From Asterella californica (lineage: Eukaryota > Streptophyta > Marchantiopsida > Marchantiales > Aytoniaceae), in the NCBI GenBank assembly GCA_036924285.1, contig JAYKYS010000011.1, positions 6,262,001 to 6,326,000 on the forward strand: a stretch of 64,000 nucleotides of DNA. The letters are read 5' to 3'. Positions 43,891-57,000 of the stretch are shown here, piece by piece (within the stretch, counting starts at the first letter, position 1; each line of letters starts with the position of its first letter). Below the pieces are notes generated by a model. That model was not told the DNA's origin, did not search any database, and was given only the letters and a program-made list of their open reading frames with translations. The translations under genes were made by a program, and so were the position numbers.

Positions 43891-46800
43891 CTTACGTTAT
43901 TTTACGACTTGTAGCTAAGATTGGATATCATGTTTTGATAGGAAGAGCTTGGTTGTATGCTGCAAATGTAAATACCAATTGGAGAAGACATCATTTGAGA
44001 TTTCTCAATCCTACACCCATAGCATGACGAGAAGCCCAAAGTCTCACTCTCTTGGATAAAGATTGGGCATCAAGGTGAAACTCTCTCTACGACTGAGAGA
44101 TACACATCAGAAGACTCAGATGCGTCTTCTGATGGTGATGGAAGATATCATGAGTTTGCGGTAAATTACTTACGTACTACAGGTATCTCAAAAGAAGTAG
44201 AAGAAGTGGACTGTGGATAAATTGAGTGTTACGAAATTACGGAAGAAGAGATCCAGAAGACGAAAGTATTATCCTCTCTTCAGAAGATCAGTTAGCTGAT
44301 CTTCTAGAAGCTGAGTCAGACCTCGAAGAAGCTTCCAAACCAAAATATTTTGATGTCAGTGAGTAGAGTCATACGGAAGGAATGGTGAACCTTGACGACC
44401 TTCAAGAGATGGAGATTGCTCCTAGGAAAAAGCTAAAACTTTCCAAGGGTGATCGAGAGCTAGCAGTTGGAAGACTTCAGAGAACTCCTGATAGAGTTCC
44501 AAGATGTCTTCGCATGGACCATAGAAGACACGGCATATCTAGAGAACTGGGAGAGCATCGAATTGACTTGCTGGAAGACGTTGTTCCTGCACAGCAGAGA
44601 CAGTATCAACTCAACTTCAAATACTCGCTTCTGGTGAAAGATCAAATAGATCAGTATTTGAAGATAGGAGTCATCTTCTCAATGCTTAGCAGTGAGTGGG
44701 TAGCTCCAACTGTCATCGTGTCGAAAAAGCAGACATGTAAGATCATAGTGTGCTAGGACTTCCGGAAGCTGAACTTGACTACGAAGAAGGACCATCACCC
44801 TTTATCATTCATCGATTCTGTATTAGACCAGAGAGTAGGACATGAGTTCTTCAGCTTCCCGGATGGGTATTTTGGGTATAACCAAGTTTCAATCAGAGAA
44901 GAAAACAAGTTGAAGATCACTTTTACTACTGATTGGGGAACTTACGCATATAACCAAATGCCGTTTGGTTTATGCAACGCTTCTATCACATTCCAGAGAT
45001 TGATGATCAGGATCTTTAAGGAGTATCTTCGCACTTTCATGAAGATCTTCTTAGATGACTTTTGTCTGTTTGGATCTAAGGTAGATCATCTGATATTTTT
45101 GAGGAACTATTTTCTGAAGTGTAGAGAACATCATTTGGCTCTACATCCTGAGAAGTGCTTCTTCGAAATGTCAGAAGGGATTTTGTTAGGACATAGGATT
45201 TCTTAAAGGGGTATGGAAGTCGACTGTGCTAAGATGGAAGTTATCATGAAACTTCACCCACCTGCTAATCTGACTCAGTTGAGAAGCTTCATGGAAAACG
45301 TAGATTCTTCAGGAGGTTTATTGACAGATTGCAGAAGTGTCAAGAAGACTTACCAAGCTACTGAAGAAGGACGAACCTCACGTTTGATCTTTTGAGCAGC
45401 ATGAAGCCTTCGAGGAGATGAAGAAGCTTCTGTCAGAATCTCTTGTCCTGAGATCATCTGAATGGAAAAAGGTCTTCCACATTTATGTGGATGTCTCTGT
45501 CTTTGCCACAGGGGTGGTACCGAGCCAGAAAGACAAGAAGAAGAAGGATAATCCCGTTTACTACGTGGGAAGACAACTCAGTGATGCCGAGAAGAAGTAC
45601 TCGACAACTGAAAGGGAATGTCTTGACATGATTTTCTCCTATAGGAAGTTTAAGCACCATCTTCTAGCTAATCCGTTTGTCTTCTATGTAGATCATTTTT
45701 CTTTGAAGCATCTGGTGAAGAAAGTAGATTTATCTGGTAGGATTGCTAAGTGGATTCTACTACTTCAGGAATTCACTTACACAGTTGAGTAAAGACCTAG
45801 GAGACAACATGTTAATGCTGACTATCTATCTCGTTGGAGACAGAGAGTTGAGAAGACGAAGTGGCAAACAAGTTCCCTGATGAGAAGATGTTCCAAGTTT
45901 CTGCAGAGACATCACACTTTGAGAAGGGCGCACCGCTCACTCTTCAGAAGCCGAGATGAGATCTTCTGATCCTATCTACGTGACTTCCATAGAAGAATCT
46001 ATCTTCAAGGACATGAGGAGGTTCTTGGAAGACCAATAGTACCCCGAAGGATTGGATGTCGAGCAGAAGGTCGTCTTCTTACACAAGACATGCCCTTATG
46101 TCATCTTCCAGGGTATTCTGTTTAGGAAGGGACGTGACGAGAAGTTGAGGAGATGCCTCGAGCAGAGATACTCATTTTCTGAATGAGATCATCACCCTCT
46201 TGACTCAGTACTACAAGATCAAGCATCAAAAGACGCCACAGGACAACCCTAAGGTTAATGGATTGACAGAGAAGGTCATTCAATAAGTTTAGCGAGTATG
46301 ATGCAATATTTTGAATAAGGTAATTGTAAACCATGCTTATGATTGAGACACGAAGCTGTCATTTGTAATGTGAGCTTTTAGGATTTCACCTTAAGTCACA
46401 CTCAGAATACACCTTTCTACCTAACTTATGGAATGACACCCGTTGTTCTCATCGAGTTGAAGGTCCCTACTTATAGGTTAGCTGTTACCGAACGCATGGA
46501 AGAAGAGAAACGTCAGGACCAGTGTCTTCTGAACTTTGTGGAGTTCGAGGAAGACAGGAATGCAGCTCTACAGAAGACTTACAAAGTCCAAGCACAAAAG
46601 AATGTTAACTATACAACATGCATATGAAATTCTCTGGGAAGGTTCATCTTTGCTGGATGGGTCCTTATAGAGTCTTGGATGTCTTAAAAATAATGGTTCC
46701 TTACAACTCGTGTTAATGGGTGGCGTGTCAAGAATATTGGGCTTAGACAATAGCTTCAATGTTTGCGACCTCAAACATGTGAGGATGGGCGTATGTGGTG
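43891..46800 (+). pseudogene. Gypsy F remnant: protease end, RT, RNase H, integrase end
   Basis: A protease-like LLGR-type end lies near 43930-43990 (GRAWLYAANVN in one frame). RT pieces: 44382-44756 (EWVAPTVIVSKKQTCK), 44775-45206 (FPDGYFGYNQVSI, MPFGLCNASITFQRL, catalytic FLDDFCLFG), RNase H 45418-45792 (YVDVSVFATGVV, YSTTERECLDMI). HVNADYLSR follows after a stop at 45790. The integrase core is largely missing: only a tail near 46190-46290 (NPKVNGLTEK) and a C-terminal part 46433-46627 remain. Many stops. FLDDF and FGYNQ make it a relative of C. No LTRs were found. Confidence 0.8.
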
Positions 46801-47778
46801 CCCACAATTTGCAGGATTGGAGCTTTTAAAAAAAATTAAGATAATGACGTGTATATATAATTGAAGTAACCTTATTACTTAAGGTTGCGCCCTGATTAGC
46901 AGGTTGATGATCTTAACGGACTTTGTGAAGAAAAGTCGACTTCTTCCGAAGCTAGAAGACATCTTCTAGACAAAAAAGTAAGAAGACGGACGTCTTCCGA
47001 GAAGATAGTGATTGCGACCGCAGGGGTACCAACCGTACGCCACCTAGATAAGAGATAGGTGTACCTACTGAGTAGTCATCGTGGTAGTAGGTAGGTCGAG
47101 ATAATCGAACCCATTTTCTAATCGCGTAGGAGAAGACCCATTCTCTATCTTCTATTTGGTCACATAAGCGTTGTGTGAGTATCAGTGGAGGTGAGTGTCG
47201 TTGTAGTGTTGTCAAAAGACCGTTTCAGCAGGCAGAAGTCTAGGAAGGCTACAGGGGATATACACCTTGTGAATGATCTAATAAGTTGAATATCGTAAGG
47301 ATAATTTGTGATATGGAGTAGTAATTGGCATCTACTGAGCAATGGCAGTGTTCTAAGGGTGTCAGAAGCCGAGTTGAACTTCCAAAAGACGAGATTTGCT
47401 TCTGAAAGCCGACGTGAGAAGACTGGAAGCTTAGGCCAGAGAGTAGTAATCATCTTCTCTATCTTCTTAATGTATATTTGTGTGGTATTTTAAGTAGTAG
47501 TTGTGTGTTATGATCCAGAGCACATGTTGAAGGGTCTAGAAGCTGTATGGTTTTATGAGTTAGAAGGAACTTCTTGGCAAAACTATGGTGTTTGGGAGTT
47601 TGAACAGATCTTAGAACTTAGAACAGTGTAACTAGTGTAAATCTTCTTGAGGAACGAAATCTTTTATGCTACAATGGTGTAAAGGAGAAATCCTAGGACA
47701 CTACAATGCATAATGTAACGGTGAGTAATAAATTTATCATGAGGTCTCAGACACTACTGAACGTAGAGAACATGAAAC
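46801..47778. other. Stretch without recognised gene
   Basis: Still rich in GAAGAC words to about 47460, so probably trailing F sequence, then AT-rich DNA up to the Copia LTR. No coding motif. Confidence 0.5.
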
Positions 47779-48010
47779 TGTTAAAACCAATGTCTAGGTT
47801 TAGACTTCAGTCACTCTTAGTACTACCAAGTTCAATCTTTTCTAGTATATCAACCTCAGTCTGATCTCTCTATGACTGATCATTGACCTCTTACGTAACA
47901 TTCATGTCTATAGGTTGGAGTATATAATGACCTCCCTCGAGAGAGATGATGAGTCTTCTTATCCTTTTACTGATATATCTCATCTAGGAGAGAGTAATCG
48001 TTGTCTTTGG
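47779..48010 (+). mobile_element. 5' LTR remnant of Copia G
   Basis: From TGTTAAAACC; matches 52552-52835 through CAATGTCTAGGTT, CAACCTCAGTCTGAT, GAGTATATAA and GAGAGAGTAA, after which the two diverge. The end of the LTR is not clear. Confidence 0.65.
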
Positions 48011-48493
48011 TTTCTCAAACATCGTTTCAGAGCTCAAATCAGAGCATTAGCAAGGAGATCGAGGAACCAAAGAGTGAAAAAGCATAGTATGTTAATACTA
48101 CTCCCACCGGAGAAGAGAGAAAAAGAGCAAAATTTTCTGATCAAAATAGATTTGACTGCAATTTTGGAGAGAAAGGAGACTGAATTTGACAATTTAGAGA
48201 GTTCTTTTCACCTTAGAAAGGCTCCATCTACTATGTAATGATTTTGGAAGGAGCTTTCCATCGGTTCAATTTTTGATCCAAACGGAGCTCGTATAAGGAA
48301 GTTACACTTCGGCGATGTTTTGGTTAACATAACTTTGATTGTGCTTTTGAAGGCCTTAACGATCAAATTTGATGTTTCTGAGATTTTTGCCGTGCTTGAC
48401 TAGATTACATTAGATAATAATATAAACATTACTTCAACCTCCACTACCACTTTAGAAAATTTAAGATTTTTCTCAACTACTTAATCTTCTTCA
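48011..48493. other. Leader region of Copia G
   Basis: Between the LTR remnant and the gag start. A 107-codon frame (47915-48238) spans the LTR edge and has no recognisable family. No primer-binding site was found. Confidence 0.4.
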
Positions 48494-51400
48494 ATGGCTA
48501 ACCTTAGTGATAACTTGCTTCATGATCATCATAAATTGGATAATACAAACTATCCAATAGGGTGCTTCAAGGTTCATGCCATCTTCCAGGATTACGACTT
48601 ATGAGATATTGTGCTAGGCGATGAGGAGAGACCTCTTGGATCACCAGTAGCTATCAAATCTTGGATTAAACGAGATCAACAATACTTGTCATCATCAAGA
48701 TGACTATCAAAGACTTTGAAGTCTTAGATATCTTGGAGGCTAAAACTTCTAAAGAGTTTTGTGATACTTTCATCAAAAAGCACGAAGGAGCAGCTCGTGG
48801 GAGGAAGAGAATGCTTCGAAAGAAGTTGAATACTTTGCAAACAATTGTAGAGATTTGAATACAGAAGAGCATTTGAATACAGTGAAAGGTCCGGTTTAAC
48901 AACTGCAGAATCTGGATGGGGTTATCGATGATGGCGACTTGGTATTGATAGTGCTCTAGAGTTTATCAAAACCATACGAGCATTTTGTCAAAGCTATGGA
49001 TGTACGTAAGGAGCCTATCACATTCGAAGAACTGCGAACACTGATTTTGCAAGAAGTTATGAACATCGAGACCAAGTCCTCTCACGCAACTGTCACAGAT
49101 GTTGCCTTCTTCTTGAGGAGCAGAGATCAAAAACATGTTAGACCTCAAGATCTGCAATCTAGACACAATGAACATTATGAGAACAAACGAGGAAGTTCTA
49201 TATGAGATTCAGAGAGCAAGTTCAACAATTCCAACAAACAAAAACCAGGGAACTATAACTATTGTAAGACATGTTATATGAGGTCACTTCGTATATGAGT
49301 ACCAGAAGAAAGTGTTTGATCGACGCTCAACACCAACAGAGGTAACTTTTTACAGACATCTTATCATGACAAGAAGCTTTTCTTTTCTATCATATATATG
49401 TTTATGACCAGCAACGGTGGATTGATTCTGGTGCATCAAACCACATAACACGAAGAAAGAATGGTTCCAAGAATTTCCATCCTTTGAATGGACCAGAGAT
49501 ACGATTAGGTGATGGTAAGAGATATCAAGTCAAAGAGAGAACATCCGTATCAAGCTTCCTTCAGGTCAGATCAGAACCTTGGAGGTGTTTGGTTTGTATC
49601 TAGTGTGGTGCATAATTTGTTAAGTGTTGATAAGTTTGCTGCAAATGGATTTCAACTCTCATTTGATGCCCAAGGATGCTCCATTCTCGACCAAAGATCT
49701 GTGATAGCTACAGGGTTGAAGGTTGACCGCTTGTATCGATTACAAGCTCTATCATTGGTTGCTCCAGTTCTAGTTATTGTACAAGATAGGAGTCAATTGT
49801 GACATCTTTGACTTGGACACTTACATCATCAGAAAATATAGAAGTTGTTCTATGAGGACTTGATCCATGATATTTCCAAAATGATCCTTTTGGACACCCC
49901 ATGTGAAGTTTGTCTCAAGCAGACCCGAAGGAAGTTCTCCAAATCTACTACAACAACAAGCAATAGAAATCCTTCAACTACTGCATATAGATCTTTGTGA
50001 GCCTACTAAGACTATTTCGCTTACTAAGTACTTCATGTTGGTTGTTGATGATTTCTCGAGATATATTCGGATTTTCTTCTTGTTCAGAAAGTCTTAAGCA
50101 CTACCACATCTTCAACAACTTGTTAACATGATGGAACGAGAAACTGGACAGCTAGTGAAGAGTATCCGAAGTGATAGAGGAGGAGAGTTCACTTCCAACG
50201 CTTTTAACAAATAGTTTTCTGAGAAAAGGTACTACGACAGTTGACTACAACATACACATCTCAGCAAGATGGAGTGGTTGAAAGAAAGAATAGAACTGTT
50301 GTGGAGATGACAAGAAGTCTTCTCAGTGAGCAAGATCTACCAAAAGATCTTTGGGATGAAGTTGTGGATACTGTGGTTTATCTTTTGAACAGAAATCCAA
50401 CAAATGTTGTTCAAAACATAACTCCATTAGAAGCTTTCACAAGAAAAAAAACCTGACCTCTCTAACATGCAAATTTTGACTGTAAGACATATGCTAGAAC
50501 TCCTCAAAAGTTGCTCCAAAAGTTTGATGATAGATTTCATATCTGTACATTCATAGGATATCCAGCAAGAGAGAAATTACAAAGACTCATGAATACTGCA
50601 AGAAAGATCAATCGAGATGTAGTATTTTTAGAGGTCCATCCACCTCAAATTTCACAGCATCATCTTTCTGATCTACCACCTCTCTCAGTCCAAACACTTA
50701 TTTCAGAGAATCATGAAGAAGAAGCTCAGCAAGAACCACAACCTTCACAAGTTGAAGTTATTGATTCATGTCCAACTACAGCAGATTCGTCTCAGGTATA
50801 CAAGACTACTCCAGATTCAGATTTTGCTACTCAACAAAGGAGACCCGTCAGAATGAAGAAGGTTCCTGCAAGGCTAGAGGATTGTATTCTCATGGCTGAA
50901 GCTCAAGATGATGAAGAAATTGTTTCGTTTCAAGAGGCTTTTAGTAAAGATCAATGGGGACGTGCAATGCAGAAAAAATATGATGTACTACTGAATGAAA
51001 ATCGAAACTTGGAGCTTAATACCTCTTCTATCAAACAGAAAAGCACTTGGCTGTAAATGGGTTTATAAGATCAAGAGACATGAGATCTATCTATTTATCG
51101 ATTTATAGATTTATTGATCTATTGAGAGATACAAGGTTTGTCTTGTTACGAAAAGCCCTTTGTAGACTACGGGAGAGGATTTTCAAGAGACCTTCATACA
51201 TGTGGTAAAGCTCAACTCCATTCAAGTCTTTCTACCTTTGCAAAGTTGCATGGTTGGAAGTGACTACAAATGGATGTCAAGAATGCTTTTCTTAATGGGA
51301 TACTTCAAGAAGACATCTACTTGCAGCAACCACATGGGTTTATTCGAACAAGAGGTTAACAATTAGTGTGCAAACTACATAAGGCACTGTATAGTCTCAA

Positions 51401-52150
51401 ATAAATTCCAAGAGCCTAGTACACAAATATCTTCTTGAAGCAGCAAGACTTCTCATCTATTCGACGTGATCCAAACGTCTATGTTTCATTACTTCTGAAG
51501 GTACTATGTTATTATTACTATACGTGGATGATCTGATACTATCCGAAAGGAGGAGTATAGAAGGTTCAGCAAGCTTTACAGCAACAATTTAGTATGAAAG
51601 ATATAGGACTTTTCAACTTTTGTCTCGGAGTTTAATTTTTGAAAGACGACGACATGATGTATCTCACTCGCGCAAGATACACAGAAAATATACTTCGAGA
51701 TTGTCAAATAGAGAAGTGCAAACATGTGTCTACTCCAATGGTTAGCTCTAAAGAGTGACAACATTCTTCTATTGATAACGAGCGTGCGGATACAACAAAA
51801 TTCAGGAAAATGATTTGGAAGTTGATTTACTTAGTTATCATTACTACATTAGATGCAGTCAACAAACTTAGTCAAAATACAAAATGTTAGACAATAACAC
51901 ATATGAAGAAGTAGAGAAAATTTTGCGCTACTTAAAAAAACTATTGATTCTGGATTCAGATATAGCTAATTAAGTATTTTAAACTTTTTAGATTTACAGA
52001 TGCTAATTGAGCAAACAATTCATCATATCATTTATCAATGTATGGATTTGCATTCATGTTTGAAAGAGCTCAATTAATCATATCATTTATCAATGTATGG
52101 ATTTGCATTCATGTTTGAAAGAGTTAGCATCGCTTGGAAACGTAATATAG
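48494..52150 (+). pseudogene. Ty1/Copia element G gag-pol, heavily decayed
   Basis: Gag starts MANLSDNLLHDHH, with DNTNYPIG as in Copia gag. A broken knuckle (CKTC, then a shift) is near 49260. Protease: RWIDSGASNHIT at about 49415-49450. The GAG-pre-integrase HLHHQK and integrase zinc CEVC follow, then the core with VVDDFSRYIRIFF (about 50040), IRSDRGGEF (50160-50190) and VVERKNRT (50275-50300). RT comes last: MDVKNAFLNGILQEDIYL (51270-51320), LLYVDDLILSE (51515-51550), MKDIGLFNFCLGV and LTRARYTENIL. The order protease-integrase-RT defines Copia. Dozens of stops and shifts; not functional. RNase H is barely recognisable near 52000. Confidence 0.88.
52023..52123. repeat. Tandem duplication of about 55 bp
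   Basis: The stretch from CATATCATTTATCAATG to TTTGAAAGAG occurs twice without change, about 52023-52068 and 52078-52123, inside the decayed Copia RNase H. Confidence 0.9.
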
Positions 52151-52551
52151 TAGTTAATTTTCTTCTTAAATAGAATATAATGAACTGCGTTATGTAACAT
52201 GAGAGATCATTTGGCTAAGATGAATATTAAAAGAAGTAAATATGAACCAAGAAATTTCAACAATCATCTGAATTGATAACAATAATATGAATTGATAGAT
52301 GAATGTAATAACATTGACAGAAAATCTAATACACCATGCTAAAACAAAGCACAAAGCACATTGAAATACAATTTCACTTCATTAAGAAAAAAATAATTGA
52401 AACAAAAAGTTATTACTCAATGAATAACAACTGATTACCAGACTGTTCATATATTAAATTCTAAACACCTCTAATATATATTATATTAGAGGTGTTTTCT
52501 TCGAACATATTAAATTTGGTGTATATTCCATACCATTAAAATAAAAAAATT
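52151..52551. other. 3' non-coding part of Copia G
   Basis: AT-rich. Contains the hairpin 52463-52497. No gene. Confidence 0.5.
52463..52497. repeat. Perfect inverted repeat, 16-bp arms, 3-nt loop
   Basis: Arms 52463-52478 and 52482-52497 around TAT, 55 bases before the 3' LTR of G. Confidence 0.92.
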
Positions 52552-52835
52552 TGTTAAAAACAATGTCTAGGTTCAAACTTCATTAACTCTCTTCTTATCA
52601 ACCTCAGTCTGATTTCTCTCTCACTGATCACTAAAAAATCTTTAACTAACCTCTTGTCTATAGTCTGATCTCTCTCTCACTGATCACTAAAAGAACCTTT
52701 AACTAACCTCTTGCCTATAGGTTAGAGTATATAACAACCTTCCTCTAGGGAGATGATGAACCTTCTATCCCTTTACTGACATATTTCTCTAAGAGAGAGT
52801 ATGATATATTTCATCTAAGAGAGAGTAAACGCTTA
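52552..52835 (+). mobile_element. 3' LTR remnant of Copia G
   Basis: Matches the LTR at 47779 with insertion of an internal duplication: TCTCTCTCACTGATCACTAAAA occurs twice in part (about 52610-52690), and CTAAGAGAGAGTA twice (about 52787-52829). Confidence 0.65.
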
Positions 52836-54060
52836 TCATACAAAAACCACCACCGCATAACTTCTTCTAATCGGAACTCGAGGCACTCCAAAACTTTCTG
52901 CCCACTGTATACGCCCACAATCAGCAACCGACTGTTTTATGTACATCCACGACTATTTAACATAAGAAACCATCAGGTCATGAGATCAGCTCTTCGTGAC
53001 TTAAGGCAGCACCTGAGAGAACACTGTGATACCATCGGGATACCATTGGGATTGAGCTCGACTGCAATGGACATGGAACTCTTGTCGTGCAGTAAATGCT
53101 CGCAAGGTAACTGAAACAAGCCTTGAAACGGAAGACAAATTATATTTCCCCAACCAGCGATGACACTTGTAATTCCAAAACAAGACATTCTATACATTCA
53201 CCCTCGACGTATTTACTGCAAGTTAACTGAAACAAGCGTTGACAAAACCAAAGACAAATAATATTCCGCAACCAGCGACGACACATAATTCCAAACTAGA
53301 GATTGTATACATTCACCCTCCACGTATTTCCTGCTGGACACTCATTTTCGTGATGGCATCCTTGCGATGAAACGAGAACAAAAAGTGTGACACTTGTATT
53401 TCCAACCAGACATTGTATACAGGCACACTTGAGGTATCTCCAGCTAGACGACACTCGTTTTCGAGATGCCATCCTTGCGATGAAATGAGAACAAAAAGTA
53501 TGCTGCTATCTCTACGCGTTTCCTACTAATCATTCCACTATCACATAGGCTCTCCGCCAGGTAACTAACACTGTCTTAGCTACCTTCACGTCCAGTACAC
53601 ACAGCGTCGGCCTAGTTCAGAGCTCAATTGCTTGAAACCATTAAAGCCGCAACTGTTTATAATCTGGACAGCTCTTCAAACAACGAACTACTAAAGCTCT
53701 CAGCAGAAGTCTACGTCGACCGCAGTAAGCCAGCCATACACACAACGTGAAATATAAAATTTGCTACAAGTGCACGATTAGTCACACAAGGCCAGATGAT
53801 TATTCAATGAATAACTCGCAAATCTCAATATTACCTACATTCAGAACCCTGTTTGCATCAAAACTTTTCTCTCGCAGGGAAAACCCTCCACCAGACAACA
53901 ATGCAGACAAGACCCCGATCCGAAGTCACCAGCCTGAAGTGTTGAGGTGTCACCAGAAAAACAGCATGTCTTTCTCAGAAGCTAACTCACAGTACGCTCG
54001 GGGTTCTCAAATCTGCTGATCTGTTAAAAGTCAGCTTAGCCATATAATACACAGGACTCG
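52836..54060. other. 3' flank of sulfite reductase, no gene recognised
   Basis: Includes the tandem array 53040-53510. The rest has only short frames. The part next to 54061 should contain the 3' UTR of the sulfite reductase gene. Confidence 0.55.
53040..53510. repeat. Degenerate tandem repeat, unit about 110-118 bp
   Basis: Three to four units share ATTCCAAA, TTGTATACA, CATTCACCCTC and AACTGAAACAAGC, or ATCCTTGCGATGAAA. Unit starts near 53171, 53289 and 53399 for the ATTCCAA block. Confidence 0.75.
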
Positions 54061-57000
54061 CTATTGCGTGGTGGAGGAGTCCAAATAGGACGTAAGGATT
54101 TGTGAGGCCAAACTAGTGACAGAAGTTCCTTCAGCTCCAGCAATCTCGTCTAGTGCAGCATACAAGTCCTTGTTCAGGTTGATTATTTTTGGTCCAACTT
54201 TTTTCTTCTTTGGCAGTCCCGTGTAAGACTCCACGTAGTTCTTCAAAGCGTCAAATCCCTACATTCACAGGAACGTAAATGTAATCAGTGTTGTGTGAAC
54301 TCTGTCTAGAAGGAAGACCACAGCGATAACTGTTCGAGTGTAGCGACAAACATGGAACTAAAAAATACAGCAAACGGCAGCGACCCCCGCCACCGGATGA
54401 AAACAGTTATCTCACGATGAGACATGGGCGAAACTGAGTCTCCCGAACTAAAAAGAAGACCGACCCTCTAGGGAACTCACCACTCTCATAGCGAAATCTC
54501 CAAAGGCCTCGTCTGCGTGATTCCGCTCAACCTTCCAGTAGTAAAACAGAGGCTCCAAAACCTTCTCCAGTTCCTGAACCTTCACCTTCTCCATAAAGGT
54601 TTCAGCTAACCTTGTTTGATTTGTGGTTCCTCCAACCCAAAGCTGGTTAACAAATGACAGACAGAGGCAAAATGATTTAGTTCGAAAGCACTGATGATAC
54701 ACGAACGCACAAATACACAAAACATTTCTGAAAGTCTGTCAACACAGTAGAGCACCTGATAGCTGTTGGGCCCATCACCAACCAATCCAAGCTCTGCCAT
54801 GTAAGGTCTTGTGCAGCCATTTGGACATCCAGTAAATCGAACAACTAGTGGCGTCTTGGAACCAAGTCCAACCTGAGTATGAGAAAATACAGGAACCTTA
54901 ATAAACAGAGGAATCCTTTCAACCTTTTACCTACACGCATCACACTAAAGAACCTTAACCCCTAAACTCTGCAGCATTCAGAGTCAGCAAAATAAGCAAC
55001 CGAAAAGTTTTCACACGCGCATACAGCGAGCACCAGATACGATCACAGAAGCCCGTTCGAAGGTGAAGGACGTGAAGCAACTTAATTTCCCTCAACTTAC
55101 CTTCTTCATAGTTGCACGAATCCTCTCGAGGATGGCTGGGGCCCCACGTTCGGCTTCTGTGATGGCAAGAGGACAAAGCGGAAGGGCAGGGCATGCCAAG
55201 GATGTAACGTTCAACGGGTCGATGGACCGTGGAAGCTGCAAGTCGATCGTCAACATGTCCAGGTTAGCGCACTTCCTCAAAACCTGATTTCAATAGCTAA
55301 CTGCAACATCCTTACAAAATAAGACACTAGAAACCTGAAGAACGGGTTATCTATATTCGAGCTTACCACTTCATTAAAACTTTGTTTCGTAATCGTTGTT
55401 TTGTTGCAGGCCAAAGCAAAACACACTAACAATGAACCCCTTTAACAGGTAAATTACTGCTAAAGCACTCCTAAGACGTCTCACCTGCACGCCCACGGCA
55501 GCTAATATCTTGTTGATCTTCGGCCTCCAGGCTTGTCGGATATCACACAAAATAAGGTTTTGGTTGGCAGTAATTCGAACACTTAAGTTGTACTTTTCAA
55601 TAATCTCACGAAGAGTCGTTTTCAATTCACCTTTGATTCTACCATTCTCTACATGTAGTCCGTAAAATAAGCGTCCATCTCCCTGTATACAGAAACCACA
55701 TTCGTTAGAATTCCATATATCCGAAACTCAGAGTGGTTGGGCTAAGGACCTTTCACTCACTATTTTTTCAAGTATCTATAACATCCATCAACTTCTTCAA
55801 TTACACCGCACGAACATATAATGCTTTGTCTTCATTCACGGTATGAGGAAGTTGCTACCGACCTGTTCACCCCAGCCAAGGTAGCTTTTAAATTCCCATG
55901 GTGGCAAGTCTCTCACGGGATGGAAAGTCCTTCCATAGTATTGCTCCGTGACTAGCCTGAACTTCTCAATACCCCAGTCATCTATGAGGTATTTCAGTCG
56001 TGAGTAACGCCTTTCATCCCTACGACCGTAGTCCCGTTGAGTAGCAACAATGGCCTTAACGGCATACAAAATATCTTCTTTCGGCACAAAACCCAAAGGT
56101 TCAGATAATCGAGGAAAGGTGTTTTGTACCCTGTGAGTACGACCCATTCCTCCTCCAGCCTTCACAAATCAACACAGAAACTACAATAGTTAGATGCTAT
56201 AATCCAAATAGCCAGCCCTAATAAGAAAAATCATTCCCTCGCAGTGACGACGACCGAGTAAATGACCCGCACTATCCTCAGAATACAAAAAACTCTGAGC
56301 ATCTTCAAATCTGGAGCAGGCATAGCAAGAACAGAAATAATTCTCCGTCGCTTACATAAACATTGAAACCCTCGAGCTCGCCCTCGTTGTCCATTATCGT
56401 GACAATTCCCACATCATTGGTGAACAAATCCACCGAATTATCGCCTGGCACTGTGACAGCGACCTTAAACTTTCTCGGGAGAAACTGGACTCCGTAAATT
56501 GGTTCGGGGCAGTTCTCGAAATTGGTGCCGTTGATATTTGTGTTCCTTGCCTCAGTGACATCCGGGGGCTCTGCGGACATTATTTTCTCACCGTCTACCC
56601 ACATGTCGTAGTATGCACCAGCTTGGGGGGCCAACAGAGCCGCAATCTTTTCTGCTGTTTCCACAGCGTGGACATACTCCGGCTTGTCATGATAGGGTAC
56701 TGGAGGAGCCAAGACGTTTCGGTTCAAGTCTCCGCACGCTCCAAGGGTTGACCCCATGTTCTTAATCACCGTGCTCATGACTGTCTTCAGATTACTCTTA
56801 GTAACCCCGTGCAACTGGAAGGTTTGCCTGGTGGTCAACCGTAAGCTTCCAATCCCGAACTTGTCGGCGAGTTCATCCATAGCCAAATACAACTGGTTCG
56901 TGACCTTTCCTGCAGGCTGCTTCGTTCGAAGCATGAACGAGTAATTTTTACTCTGCTTGACTTCTCGATCATATTGTTGGTAGCTTCCATGGAACTTGAT

